Notes: generated by a model from the letters alone, not told the origin. DNA of 64,000 nucleotides from Micromonospora fulviviridis (GCF_014648395.1 NZ_BMRA01000001.1:124001-188000); one strand, 5' to 3'; shown: positions 27,048 through 36,242, counted from the first letter of the stretch. Made by a program: numbers and translations.

Positions 27048-29245
27048 GGCAGCGGACTCGCGGTGATCGCCACCGGCTGCCCGGCCGACAGGGTGACCGG
27101 CGCGGACACCTCGCTGCCGTACGTGGTGGCGTCGGCGGTGCGCGCCCCGCTGACCGTGACCGTGCCGGCCTGGGGCGAGCTCACGGTGACGGTGCCGGCC
27201 GCGCGGTCGAAGACCCCGTCGACCCCTGCCGCCAGCTGGGCGAAGTGGCCGTTGCGGCTGACCGACCGCTTGGCCAGGGCCGGCCAGTCGAGGTTGAGCA
27301 CCGGCACCGCGTAGTACGAGCTGTACTTGCCGAGCACACTGTCGAGCCAGTCGGTGAGCAGCGTCCGGCCGCTGCCGTAGTCGCGCAGGTTGGCGATGTG
27401 GAAGGTGTGGGTGTAGAGCGAGCCGCTGCTCAGGTGGCTCATCGCCACGTCCGTCTCCGCCGAGATCACCTGGTTGTAGGTGAGGTTCGTCGGCCAGTAG
27501 GGGAACTTGCCGTTCGGCCCGTAGAAGGAGTTGTAGAAGGCGGTCTCCTCCGCCGGCGTCGTGCAGTGGTACGCGATGTTCGTCGGCCAGTCGGGCACCA
27601 CCGTGAGGCTGGTGTCCAGCGGGTGCGTGACACCGCAGTTGAAGCACACCGGCCGGTGGCTCGGGAACGACATGTTGCCGTGCAGGTACTTCACGCCGAG
27701 GTCGTGCGCCGCCCGCAGGAACTCGGGGTTGGACGCGGTCAGGCCGAAGTCCGTGGGCGGGTCGGTGTCGTTGTTCGGGTCCGGGTTGTAGACGCCGAGT
27801 CCGGAGTACTCGCCGGTCTTGAGCACGCTGCCGTCCACCGGCAGGCCGAGCCGCTGGGCGACCGCGAGGTTGTCGGCGATCTCGGAGCGGCTCGTGGCGT
27901 AGTCGGTGAAGTTCATCTCCGGGTGGGTGAGCGTGTGGTTGATCCAGCGGAACGTGTTCGCCAGGCACCGGGTGGTGGCGGTGAGCTGCCCGACGCCGCC
28001 GTACGGGCTGCACCGGACACCGGCCCGCAGGTTCGCGTCGCCGCCGTTGTACGCCATCCCCAGGGTGAGCGAACCGGCCAGCGGGTACTTCTGGCGCAGC
28101 GCCTGCTGCCGCAGGGAGACGTTGTACGCGTCGTGCGCGGACATCTGGTAGCCCGGGTCGGACTCGATGTGGCCGTCCGGGTAGTAGTGATCCGCCGAGT
28201 TGAACCAGTCGTCGACGTCGACGTGCAGGTAGTGCCGCTGTTCGCCGAGGAAGAGGCCGCGGCTGGCCCACCGGAACAGGCCGTACACCAGCAGGTCGGA
28301 CTGGAGCAGGTACTGGTTGGAGGTGAAGGTCAGCATCATCCGCTCGCGGCCGTCCGCGGACGGGCTGAGCACCCCCACGGTGTCGTTCCCGGCGGTCAGC
28401 AGCGGGGTGGCCGAGCAGTCCGGGCGCACCGCGGTGCGGTAGACGTACGACTCGACGACGGGGACCTGGGCGCTGGGCTTGAGGTAGTCGAAGACCCGGG
28501 CTCCGGCGGCCGTCAGCGCCGTCTTCAGCGGCGTGGCGCCGATCGCGCCCTCGCTCGCCGCCTGCAGGCAGTAGTCCTCCGGCCAGGTGCCGTGGCTGCC
28601 GTAGAGCACCGCCTGGCGCACCGCGTAGTCCCGCTCGTACGCCCACAGCACGTTCCACTCGTCGGCGTCGAGTCCACTGACGTACCCGCCGTTCTCGGCG
28701 TACAGCAGGCCGTTGCTGGTCAGCAGGATCGCGTCGTAGCGGCCGACGCCGTCCGCCCGGACCAGCGTGTCCGCGGTCAGCGGGGTGCTCCGGGTCAGCA
28801 GCACGTCGTAGGCGGCGCCGACCCGGTCCAGGGTCGACTTCCAGGTGGGCAGGCCGTAGTCGCTGTCGTCGACGGCGACGACGAGGGCCCGGAGCGCCAC
28901 CTTGTCGGTCGCGGCCGCGGTCGCGGACGTGCTGCCGTCCGACGTGGCGCTCAGGGCCGACGGCCCCGCGGTGCCGGAGCCGGACAGCGCCGTCCGGCGC
29001 AGCGGCACCCGGCCCTGCTTGCGAGGCAGGGGCTGCGGATCGGCCACCGGCTGCCGCGCCGTCACGGGCGCCAGCCCCACGGCCGAGGGCGGCACCCGGT
29101 CCGGTCGGGCCGGCGCCGCGGAGCCCTGACCGACGAGCACCAGGCTCGTCGCCATCATCGCCGTGAGTGCGGCCGCCACCGACCGGGCGACTACAGAACG
29201 ACCCACCACCGACCTCCAGCCGGGAAAAAGGACAAAGAATGACAT
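27044..29245 (-). CDS. Large secreted polysaccharide deacetylase, PelA/Agd3-like
   Basis: 733 residues from ATG 29245 (GGGAGG 11 bases upstream; an earlier ATG at 29317 is less likely). A signal peptide spans about residues 12-45. A flavodoxin-like region follows (ALVVAVDDSDYGLPTW, VGRYDAILLTSNGLLY), then the metal-dependent deacetylase domain: YLHVDVDDWFN near residue 343 with the Asp pair and NHTLTHPEMNF near residue 435 with the HxxxH metal ligands. A beta-sandwich C-terminus (GTVTVSSPQAGTVTVSGA) may bind polymer. This layout recalls Agd3 (CE18) and the PelA esterase half, which deacetylate GalNAc or GlcNAc polymers. It lies 157 bases after the Spherulin-4-like gene; that gap is relatively AT-rich and may hold a promoter. 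Confidence 0.82.
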   Translation of the reverse strand: MSFFVLFPGWRSVVGRSVVARSVAAALTAMMATSLVLVGQGSAAPARPDRVPPSAVGLAPVTARQPVADPQPLPRKQGRVPLRRTALSGSGTAGPSALSATSDGSTSATAAATDKVALRALVVAVDDSDYGLPTWKSTLDRVGAAYDVLLTRSTPLTADTLVRADGVGRYDAILLTSNGLLYAENGGYVSGLDADEWNVLWAYERDYAVRQAVLYGSHGTWPEDYCLQAASEGAIGATPLKTALTAAGARVFDYLKPSAQVPVVESYVYRTAVRPDCSATPLLTAGNDTVGVLSPSADGRERMMLTFTSNQYLLQSDLLVYGLFRWASRGLFLGEQRHYLHVDVDDWFNSADHYYPDGHIESDPGYQMSAHDAYNVSLRQQALRQKYPLAGSLTLGMAYNGGDANLRAGVRCSPYGGVGQLTATTRCLANTFRWINHTLTHPEMNFTDYATSRSEIADNLAVAQRLGLPVDGSVLKTGEYSGLGVYNPDPNNDTDPPTDFGLTASNPEFLRAAHDLGVKYLHGNMSFPSHRPVCFNCGVTHPLDTSLTVVPDWPTNIAYHCTTPAEETAFYNSFYGPNGKFPYWPTNLTYNQVISAETDVAMSHLSSGSLYTHTFHIANLRDYGSGRTLLTDWLDSVLGKYSSYYAVPVLNLDWPALAKRSVSRNGHFAQLAAGVDGVFDRAAGTVTVSSPQAGTVTVSGARTADATTYGSEVSAPVTLSAGQPVAITASPLP

Positions 29246-29402
29246 GCCGCTACGAACCTCCCGGACGACATAGATGAATTCGCCTCGGCAGGCACTGGGG
29301 GAACCTAACAGGAGCAATCGGACTACGCGGGCAAAAGGTGCAAGAGATGGCGTTTTGCCTGGTCAATCAGTAAGTCCGCAGTGGAGCGCGATCATGGAGC
29401 GG

Positions 29403-30329
29403 TCAACGGGACGGGGTGTCCTCGGCCGGGGGCGTCACCGCACGACCGAATGCGGCCACCTGCTCGGCGCGCCAGTAGTCCCACGTGGGCATGGAGATCC
29501 ACGGGTGACCGAGGCCGTCCACGGTGTGCTCACCGTCCGTGACATGGACGAAGCCGGCGTTGCGCCCCTTGCTGAGGGCGACGGCATGACGCATGCCGTC
29601 CGCGCCGGGGGCGGCGTAGACCAGGTGCCAGAACCGCTCGGCGGGCAGGTGCTTCTCCCAGCCGTCCGGCTGCCAGTTCAGGTAGTCCCGGTACGGCCCC
29701 TCGAAGGTGACGAGCGTGTCGGCGAGGCCCTGGTAGCACCGCTCGGTCGGCCGCCCGGGGTTCATGACCAGGTACGCGCCGGGGTGCCGGCCCCGGATGC
29801 GGGCCGCGACCTTCCGGTAGAGATCGACGTAGCGGTCGCGCGGGCCGCAGAGCGCTGTCGTCCGGTCCAGGAAGATCCCCTGGAGCCCGGCCACCCCGTA
29901 CACCCGGTACCAGTCGTCGACGTCGTGCGTGATCTGCGCCGTCCAGGCGTCGACGTCGGAACGGCTCCGGCCGGGCCCGTCCGCCCGGGTCACCTGCCCC
30001 GGCCCACCGAAGGTCAGGCCGAAGTAGCCGGTGTCCACATAGCCGATCGGCCGGGTCCGGGCACGCCGCAGCATCGCGATCACGTCGCCCCAGTGCGGGT
30101 CGTACGGCAGTTCGGGCGCGCTGCGCGAGCCGTTCACGACCACGATGCCGGTGGCCGGGCTGCCCTGGGCCAGCCGCTCGAACATGGCCCGTCCGTCGGG
30201 CGTCGCGGGTGACCAGTAGGCCGGCACGCCGATCCGCTGCGGGGGCGGTTCCGGCCGCCCGCAGGCGCTGTTGAACGCCAGAGGCATCAGGAACACCGCC
30301 AGCACGCCGACCGTCGCGGCACGACTCAC
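29403..30329 (-). CDS. Secreted Spherulin-4 / GH135 (Sph3-like) protein
   Basis: 308 residues from GTG 30329; the open frame extends upstream but GTG gives a short signal peptide (AATVGVLAVFLMPLAFNSAC), possibly a lipoprotein although the lipobox is imperfect. The barrel shows the Spherulin-4 family order: IGVPAYWSP, TGIVVVNGSRSAP, RPIGYVDTGYFG, VAGLQGIFLDRTTAL, YLVMNPGRPTE and LVTFEGPYRDYL. Fungal Sph3 of this family is needed to make galactosaminogalactan and cleaves it. In my recollection Sph3 has Glu right after the GIFxD Asp; here it is Arg. It is the first gene of the nine-gene cluster, divergent from msrA. Confidence 0.82.
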   Translation of the reverse strand: MSRAATVGVLAVFLMPLAFNSACGRPEPPPQRIGVPAYWSPATPDGRAMFERLAQGSPATGIVVVNGSRSAPELPYDPHWGDVIAMLRRARTRPIGYVDTGYFGLTFGGPGQVTRADGPGRSRSDVDAWTAQITHDVDDWYRVYGVAGLQGIFLDRTTALCGPRDRYVDLYRKVAARIRGRHPGAYLVMNPGRPTERCYQGLADTLVTFEGPYRDYLNWQPDGWEKHLPAERFWHLVYAAPGADGMRHAVALSKGRNAGFVHVTDGEHTVDGLGHPWISMPTWDYWRAEQVAAFGRAVTPPAEDTPSR

Positions 30330-30389
30330 GCCACCGTCCGGAGAAGCTCGATTTCCGGTGCCGCAGACTGGGCCCGGGTCGGATCCACC

Positions 30390-30405
30390 GACTGAATGCT
30401 CAGTC
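30390..30405. promoter_or_regulatory. 16-bp palindrome upstream of the polysaccharide cluster
   Basis: GACTGA (30390-30395) and TCAGTC (30400-30405) form a perfect inverted repeat around ATGC. It lies 61 bases upstream of the Spherulin-4-like start, in the msrA-divergent region, and has the size of a TetR-type operator. No TetR gene is adjacent. A TTGACT just overlaps it on the minus strand. Confidence 0.4.
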
Positions 30406-30589
30406 AAGGTAGCGGGTCCTTCATGGAACAAGGGCGGCAAATAGGAAGTTTGTCCGGCCAGTTTCCGCGGCGTCGGCGCCGCCGGGACCGGCCGTCGCGA
30501 CGCCGGAGCCTGCGATCGTCCCGGCCGGGTAAGGAAGCGGTGCACCGCGGTGTTGCACAGGCTGGGAAAGCCGAGAGAGGAGTCCCACC

Positions 30590-31252
30590 GTGTTCCTTCG
30601 CCGCATGAAGGCCGAAATGATCTCCCCCGACCAGGCCCTGCCGGGCCGCCCGATCGCGATGCCGATCGCCGACCGGCACGAGGTGCTGCCGTCCTCGCTG
30701 AAGGGCCCCTTCCCCGAGGGCGCGCAGGTCGCCGTCTTCGGGATGGGCTGTTTCTGGGGTGCCGAGCGGCTCTTCTGGACCCTCCCCGGCGTCATCACCA
30801 CGTCGGCCGGCTACGCGGGTGGGTACACCACCAACCCGACGTACGAGGAGGTCTGCTCGGGGATGACCGGGCACGCCGAGGTGGTCCAGGTGGTCTACGA
30901 CCCGTCGAAGATCAGCTACGAGGACCTGCTCAAGGTCTTCTGGGAGAACCACGACCCGACCCAGGGCATGCGCCAGGGCAACGACGTCGGCACGCAGTAC
31001 CGGTCGGCGATCTACGCCACCACCGACGAGCAGCTGGCCACGGCGCAGGCCTCGCGCGACGCGTTCGCGCCGATCGTGGCGCGGGCCGGCAAGGGTGAGA
31101 TCACCACGGAGATCGCCCGGCTCGGCGACTACTACTTCGCCGAGGACTACCACCAGCAGTACCTCGCGCCCACGAAGAACCCGAACGGGTACTGCAACCA
31201 CGGCCCCAACGGGCTGAGCTGCCCGGTGGGCGTGGCGCGCACCGCCGGCTGA
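30590..31252 (+). CDS. msrA: Peptide-methionine (S)-S-oxide reductase MsrA
   Basis: 220 residues. It reduces the S epimer of methionine sulfoxide with thioredoxin. The catalytic Cys is in [13 protein letters not shown] (about residue 51), with [15 protein letters not shown] and [12 protein letters not shown] following. Resolving cysteines are in the C-terminal [20 protein letters not shown] start with AGGAG 9 bases upstream is chosen; it gives a ~45-residue N-terminal extension before the catalytic core, as in other actinobacterial MsrA. The gene is divergent from the polysaccharide cluster and has its own terminator. Confidence 0.96.
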   Translation: MFLRRMKAEMISPDQALPGRPIAMPIADRHEVLPSSLKGPFPEGAQVAVFGMGCFWGAERLFWTLPGVITTSAGYAGGYTTNPTYEEVCSGMTGHAEVVQVVYDPSKISYEDLLKVFWENHDPTQGMRQGNDVGTQYRSAIYATTDEQLATAQASRDAFAPIVARAGKGEITTEIARLGDYYFAEDYHQQYLAPTKNPNGYCNHGPNGLSCPVGVARTAG

Positions 31253-31272
31253 CCGACCCGACGAGCGTTTCC

Positions 31273-31305
31273 CGGGCCTGCGGTGTTTGTCACATCGCGG
31301 GCCCG
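31273..31305 (+). terminator. Terminator-like hairpin after msrA
   Basis: CGGGCC (31273-31278) pairs with GGCCCG (31300-31305). The inner GTG and CAC also pair next to the TTTGT loop, with small bulges in between. It separates msrA from the NAGGN genes. Confidence 0.45.
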
Positions 31306-31456
31306 GCCCGATTCGGGCACCCGGCCCGCCCGGCCATCGGATCTTCACCCAGGCCAGCCGCCGGTTCGGCGCGGGCGCGCATCCTAGCAAAGACGTAACG
31401 CCCCCGACATCAGCTCAACAGGCGGACTGCAACAACCTCTGGCAGCATTGGCCGGC

Positions 31457-33241
31457 ATGTGCGGACTGGCAGGAGAGTTCCGACGGGACGGATCGCGGGC
31501 CGACGTCGCGGCGGTGGAGCGGATGGCGGCCACCATGAGCGACCGGGGCCCGGACGACAGCGGGGTCTGGTCCCAGGGGCCGGTCGCCCTCGGCCACCGC
31601 CGCCTGAAGATCATCGACCTCTCGGCCGGCAGCGGCCAGCCGCTGGTCGACCCGGCCGCCGGGCTCACCGGCGTCTTCAACGGGTGCATCTACAACTACC
31701 GCGAGCTGCGCGAGGAGTTGCAGGCCAGGGGGCACCGCTTCTTCTCGGCCGGCGACAGCGAGGTCGTGGTCAAGGCGTACGCCGAGTGGGGGCTCGACTT
31801 CGTCGACCACCTGGTCGGCATGTTCGCCGTGGCGATCAGCGAGCGGGACACCGGCCGGCTGGTGCTGGCCCGGGACCGGCTCGGCATCAAGCCGCTCTAC
31901 CTGGCCGAGAGCCCCGGCGTGGTGCGCTTCGCCTCGACCCTGCCGGCGCTGCTCGCGGGCGGTGGCGTCGACACCGGCATCGACCCCGTGGCGCTCGCCC
32001 ACTACCTCAGCTTCCACAGCATCGTGCCGCCGCCGCGGACCATCCTGCGCGGCGTCGCCAAGCTCCCCCCGGCCACGGTCCGGGTGTACGAGCCGGACGG
32101 CACCACCCACGACCGGGTCTACTGGGACCCGTCCTTCACCCGCGCCCCGGAGCGCGCCGGCTGGTCGGAGCGGGACTGGCAGGACGCGCTGCTGGAGTCG
32201 CTGACCACCGCCGTCCGCCGCCGGATGGTGGCCGACGTGCCGGTGGGTGTGCTGCTCTCCGGCGGGCTCGACTCGAGCCTGGTGGTCGCGCTGCTGGCCG
32301 GCGAGGGGCAGTCCGGTCTGGCCACCTTCTCCATCGGCTTCGACGCGGTGGGCGGCCGGGAGGGCGACGAGTTCGTCTACTCCGACCTGGTGGCGAAGAC
32401 CTTCGGCACCGACCACCACCAGCTCCGGGTGCCCACCGGCGACCTGCTGCCGCCGCTGGAGGCCGCCGTCGCCGCCATGAGCGAGCCCATGGTCAGCCAT
32501 GACTGCGTGGCGTTCTGGCTGCTCAGCCAGGAGGTCGCGCGGCACGTCAAGGTGGTCCAGTCCGGCCAGGGCGCGGACGAGATCCTGGGCGGCTACCACT
32601 GGTACCCGCCGCTCGCCGGCGTCGACCGGGAGCGGGCGCTCGACACGTACGCGACGGCGTTCTTCGACCGCGACGCGGCCGGCCTGGCCCGGGTGCTCAA
32701 CCCGGCGTGGCTGGCCGACGGCGACCCCGCGCGGGAGTTCGTGGCGGCCCACCTCGGCCGGCCCGGCGCGGCGACCGCGGTCGACGCCGGCCTGCGCATC
32801 GACACCCAGGTCATGCTCACCGACGACCCGGTCAAGCGGGTCGACAACATGACCATGGCGCACGGGCTGGAGGCCCGGGTGCCGTTCCTCGACCACGAGT
32901 TCGTCGAGCTGGCCGCGAGCTGCCCGCCGGAGCTGAAGCTGGCCCAGGGCGGCAAGGGCGTGCTCAAGGAGATCGGGCGGCGGGTCCTGCCGCACGAGGT
33001 CATCGACCGGCCGAAGGGCTACTTCCCCGTGCCGGGCCTCACCCACCTGGAGGACAAGCTGCTCGACCGGGTACGCGACGCGCTCACCGCGCCCGAGGCC
33101 CGCCGTCGAGACCTGTTCCGCGCCGACTACGTCGACGCGCTGCTCGCCGACCCGAACGCCGAACTGACCCCGTTGAACGGAAACAAGCTGTGGCAGCTGG
33201 GACTCCTGGAAATGTGGCTCCAGAGCCACGGAATCGACTGA
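31457..33241 (+). CDS. N-acetylglutaminylglutamine amidotransferase (asparagine-synthase-like, NAGGN pathway)
   Basis: 594 residues. ATG 31457 is chosen because it makes Cys2 the N-terminal nucleophile of the class II glutaminase domain (MCGLAGEFRRDG); the ATG-less extension upstream would block processing. RGPDDSGVW, the FNGCIYNYREL segment and the GDSEVVVKAY loop complete that domain. The synthetase half has the PP-loop SGGLDSSLVVALL near residue 267 and QGADEILGGYHWYPP. It amidates N-acetylglutaminylglutamine to give the dipeptide osmolyte NAGGN. The next gene starts 2 bases after its stop, and the three genes match the known amidotransferase/GNAT-ligase/M42 trio. Confidence 0.9.
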   Translation: MCGLAGEFRRDGSRADVAAVERMAATMSDRGPDDSGVWSQGPVALGHRRLKIIDLSAGSGQPLVDPAAGLTGVFNGCIYNYRELREELQARGHRFFSAGDSEVVVKAYAEWGLDFVDHLVGMFAVAISERDTGRLVLARDRLGIKPLYLAESPGVVRFASTLPALLAGGGVDTGIDPVALAHYLSFHSIVPPPRTILRGVAKLPPATVRVYEPDGTTHDRVYWDPSFTRAPERAGWSERDWQDALLESLTTAVRRRMVADVPVGVLLSGGLDSSLVVALLAGEGQSGLATFSIGFDAVGGREGDEFVYSDLVAKTFGTDHHQLRVPTGDLLPPLEAAVAAMSEPMVSHDCVAFWLLSQEVARHVKVVQSGQGADEILGGYHWYPPLAGVDRERALDTYATAFFDRDAAGLARVLNPAWLADGDPAREFVAAHLGRPGAATAVDAGLRIDTQVMLTDDPVKRVDNMTMAHGLEARVPFLDHEFVELAASCPPELKLAQGGKGVLKEIGRRVLPHEVIDRPKGYFPVPGLTHLEDKLLDRVRDALTAPEARRRDLFRADYVDALLADPNAELTPLNGNKLWQLGLLEMWLQSHGID

Positions 33242-33243
33242 CC

Positions 33244-35070
33244 GTGAGCGACACCCTCGCGACCGGAACCGCACGTAGCGACCGGGAACGGGTGCTGGGC
33301 CGGCGCCGGGAGCGGGTCGGCCCGGGCGGCGACCCGGTGGCGCCCGGCACTCCCGAGCCGCGCCGGCGGCCCGTCGACAACTCCGGCGTCGTGCTGGACT
33401 GCGGCTGGGGCCGGCTGGTCTTCGGGCAGACCTTCACCGAGCAGGTCGAGGTCGCCGACGTGCTGCGCTCGGAGGCGGTCGGCGCCCGGGACATCTGCAT
33501 CTACCTGCGGGACCCGCACGTGCTGGTCTCCCGCCTTCCCGACGAGCTGTTCATCGACCCGTCGCTGACCTACCGGCTGCCGCTGGGCGAGCACCGGCCG
33601 GCCGCCACCGAGGGCGGCGAGATCCCGGGGCTGACCGTCCGCCCGCTGCGCGACGCCGGCGACGCGGACGCGGTGAACCGGATCTACGCCCGCAACGGCA
33701 TGGTCACGGCGCCCGTCGACGTGCTGGTCGACAACGCCGGCACCGACCGGTTCCTGCACCTGGTCGCGGAGGACGCCACCGGCGAGGTGGTCGGCACCAT
33801 CACCGGGGTGGACCACGTCGCGGTCTTCGGCGACCCGGAGAACGGCGCCAGCCTCTGGTGCCTGACCGTGGACTTCAACACCGCGCCGCCCGGCACCGGC
33901 CAGGCGCTGCTCACCGCGCTGGCCGACCGGCTCGACGCGCGCGGCCGGGCGTACGTGGACCTGTCGGTGCTGGCCGAGAACTCGGGGGCGATCCGGCTCT
34001 ACGAGCGGCTCGGCTTCCACCGCACCGGGACGCTCTGCGTGAAGCGGAAGAACCCGATCAACGAGCGGCTGTTCCTGCCCGCCATGCCGGCGGGGTACGA
34101 CGAGCTGAACCCGTACGCGAAGATCGTCGCGGACGAGGCCATGCGGCGGGGCATCCGGGTCGAGGTGACCGACCCGCGCTGGGGTGGGCTGCGGCTGACC
34201 AGCGGCGGCCGGACCGTGCACACCCGCGAGTCCCTCTCCGAGCTGACCTCGGCGGTGGCGATGAGCCGCTGCGACGACAAGCGGGTGACCCGGCGCATCC
34301 TCACCGAGGCCGGGCTGTCGGTGCCGCGCGGCCGCACCGCCACGGGCGACGCCGACGACCTGGCGTTCCTGGCCGATGTCGGGCCGGTGGTGGTCAAGCC
34401 GGCCCGGGGCGAGCAGGGCAACGGCATCACGGTCGGGGTCCGCACGCCGGAGGCGCTGACCGCGGCGGTCGAGCTGGCCCGCCGGTTCTGCCCGGACGTG
34501 CTGATCGAGCAGCTGCGGGAGGGCGAGGACCTCCGGGTGGTCGTCATCGACCACGAGGTGGTGGCCGCGGCGGTCCGCCGGCCCGCGCAGATCACCGGGG
34601 ACGGGGTGCACGACGTCACCGAACTGATCGAGCGGCAGAGCCGCCGCCGCGCCGCCGCCACCGGCGGGGAGTCCCGGATCCCGATCGACGACATGACCCG
34701 CGAGGTGGTGGCCGAGGCCGGTTACCGCATGCACGACGTGCTCCCCGAGGGGCAGGTGCTGGCGGTCCGCCGGACCGCGAACCTGCACACCGGCGGCACC
34801 ATCCACGACGTGACCGCCGAGCTGCACCCGGCCATCGCCGAGGCCTGCGTGACGGCCAGCCGGGCGCTGGACATCCCGGTCACCGGGCTGGACCTGCTGG
34901 TCCCGGCCGCCGACCGGCCGGAGCACGTGTTCATCGAGGCGAACGAGCGGCCCGGCCTGGCCAACCACGAGCCGCAGCCGACCGCCGAACGCTTCGTCGA
35001 CCTGCTCTTCCCGGGCACCCGGGCGCCGCAGCGGCTCTGGTCGCCGGCCGGCACGGGAGGGGCGGCGTGA
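33244..35070 (+). CDS. ngg: N-acetylglutaminylglutamine synthetase (GNAT plus ATP-grasp fusion)
   Basis: 608 residues. A ~110-residue family-specific N-terminus (DNSGVVLDCGWGRLVFGQTF) precedes a GNAT acetyltransferase domain (about 125-275, LTVRPLRDAGDADAVNRIY and IRLYERLGFHRTGTL). A cyanophycin-synthetase/RimK-like ATP-grasp ligase follows (about 290-600), with VVKPARGEQGNGITVG and VFIEANERPGLANHEPQP as ATP/metal motifs. It acetylates glutamine and couples it to a second glutamine. GTG 33244 lies 2 bases after the amidotransferase stop and the stop overlaps the next GTG, so this is one operon. Confidence 0.9.
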   Translation: MSDTLATGTARSDRERVLGRRRERVGPGGDPVAPGTPEPRRRPVDNSGVVLDCGWGRLVFGQTFTEQVEVADVLRSEAVGARDICIYLRDPHVLVSRLPDELFIDPSLTYRLPLGEHRPAATEGGEIPGLTVRPLRDAGDADAVNRIYARNGMVTAPVDVLVDNAGTDRFLHLVAEDATGEVVGTITGVDHVAVFGDPENGASLWCLTVDFNTAPPGTGQALLTALADRLDARGRAYVDLSVLAENSGAIRLYERLGFHRTGTLCVKRKNPINERLFLPAMPAGYDELNPYAKIVADEAMRRGIRVEVTDPRWGGLRLTSGGRTVHTRESLSELTSAVAMSRCDDKRVTRRILTEAGLSVPRGRTATGDADDLAFLADVGPVVVKPARGEQGNGITVGVRTPEALTAAVELARRFCPDVLIEQLREGEDLRVVVIDHEVVAAAVRRPAQITGDGVHDVTELIERQSRRRAAATGGESRIPIDDMTREVVAEAGYRMHDVLPEGQVLAVRRTANLHTGGTIHDVTAELHPAIAEACVTASRALDIPVTGLDLLVPAADRPEHVFIEANERPGLANHEPQPTAERFVDLLFPGTRAPQRLWSPAGTGGAA

Positions 35071-36242
35071 GCCCGAAGCCGCTGGAGCTCGACCTCGACT
35101 ACCTGCGCCAGGTGCTGGTGGAGCTGCTGGAGATCCCCAGCCCGTCGGGGCGTACCGACCACATCCAGCAGTACGTGGGCGAGCGGCTCTCCGCGCTCGG
35201 CATCACCTCGACGCTGACCCGGCGCGGGGCGCTGAGCGCCTGCCTGCCCGGGCCGCGGCAGACCGGCGCCGACCGGGCGATCGTGGTGCACACCGACACC
35301 ATCGGCGGCATGGTGAAGCGGCTCAAGGAGAACGGCCGGCTCGAGGTGAAGCCGATCGGCACGCACAGCGCCCGGTTCGCCGAGGGCGCCCACGTGCGGA
35401 TCTTCACCGACGACCTGGACCGGGTGGTCACCGGCCAGGTGCTGCCGCTGAAGGCCAGCGGGCACCGCTACAACGAGGGCGTCGACCTCCAGGGCGTCGG
35501 CTGGGAGCTGGTCGAGGTCCGGGTCGACGAGCCGGTCGCCGACGAGGCCGGGCTCCGGGCGCTCGGCGTCGACGCCGGGGACTTCGTCGCGCTGCTGGCC
35601 AACCCGACGATCACCCCGAGCGGGTACGTCAAGTCCCGGCACCTGGACGACAAGGCCGGTGTGGCCGCGGTGCTGACCGCGTTCAAGGCGATGGTCGACG
35701 CGGGCGTCACCCCGGCGGTCACCGCGCACCTGCTGGTCACGGTCACCGAGGAGATCGGGCACGGGGCCAGCCACGGCCTCGATCCCGACGTCGCGGAGAT
35801 CGTCTCGGTGGACGCCGCGGTGGTCGCCCCGGGCCAGCAGTCCCGGGAGGACGCCGCCACCCTGGCCATGGGCGACGGGGTGGGCCCGTTCGACTACCAC
35901 CTCACCCGGCACCTGGCCGCGGTCGCCCGGGAGCACGGCGTCGACCTGGTCCGGGACGTCTTCGACTACTACCGCTCGGACGTGGCGGCGGCGGTCGAGG
36001 CGGGCGCGCACGCCCGGGTGGCGCTGCTCGGCTTCGGGGTGGACGCCACCCACGGTCACGAGCGCACCCACCTCGACGGGCTGCGGCACCTCGCCCAACT
36101 GCTCTGCCTCTACCTCCAGAAGCCGCTGGTCTTCCCCGAGTGGGACGCCGAGCCCGAGGGCGACCTGGCCGACTTCCCGTCACTGGCCGTCCAGCCCGCC
36201 TCCGAGGAGGGCCCCCGCGAGGGCCCGATCGGCGTGGAGTGA
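35067..36242 (+). CDS. M42-family metallopeptidase of the NAGGN osmoprotectant system
   Basis: 391 residues. Co-catalytic metal ligands of the M42 (glutamyl/tetrahedral aminopeptidase) family are visible: His and Asp in IVVHTDTIGGM, KSRHLDDKAGVAAVL, the general-base TEEIGHGAS, the VSVDAAVV Asp, and a late His in THGHERTHLDGL. In NAGGN clusters this protein is the third gene and probably processes or degrades the dipeptide; that role is not proven. GTG 35067 overlaps the synthetase stop as GTGA. Confidence 0.88.
   Translation: MSPKPLELDLDYLRQVLVELLEIPSPSGRTDHIQQYVGERLSALGITSTLTRRGALSACLPGPRQTGADRAIVVHTDTIGGMVKRLKENGRLEVKPIGTHSARFAEGAHVRIFTDDLDRVVTGQVLPLKASGHRYNEGVDLQGVGWELVEVRVDEPVADEAGLRALGVDAGDFVALLANPTITPSGYVKSRHLDDKAGVAAVLTAFKAMVDAGVTPAVTAHLLVTVTEEIGHGASHGLDPDVAEIVSVDAAVVAPGQQSREDAATLAMGDGVGPFDYHLTRHLAAVAREHGVDLVRDVFDYYRSDVAAAVEAGAHARVALLGFGVDATHGHERTHLDGLRHLAQLLCLYLQKPLVFPEWDAEPEGDLADFPSLAVQPASEEGPREGPIGVE

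Noticed and set aside
27048..28658. A long upstream extension of the PelF-like protein (to about 1019 residues)
   Set aside because: The extension overlaps the deacetylase gene in another frame and is Arg/Pro-rich. The GTG overlapping the deacetylase stop gives the normal PelF N-terminus.
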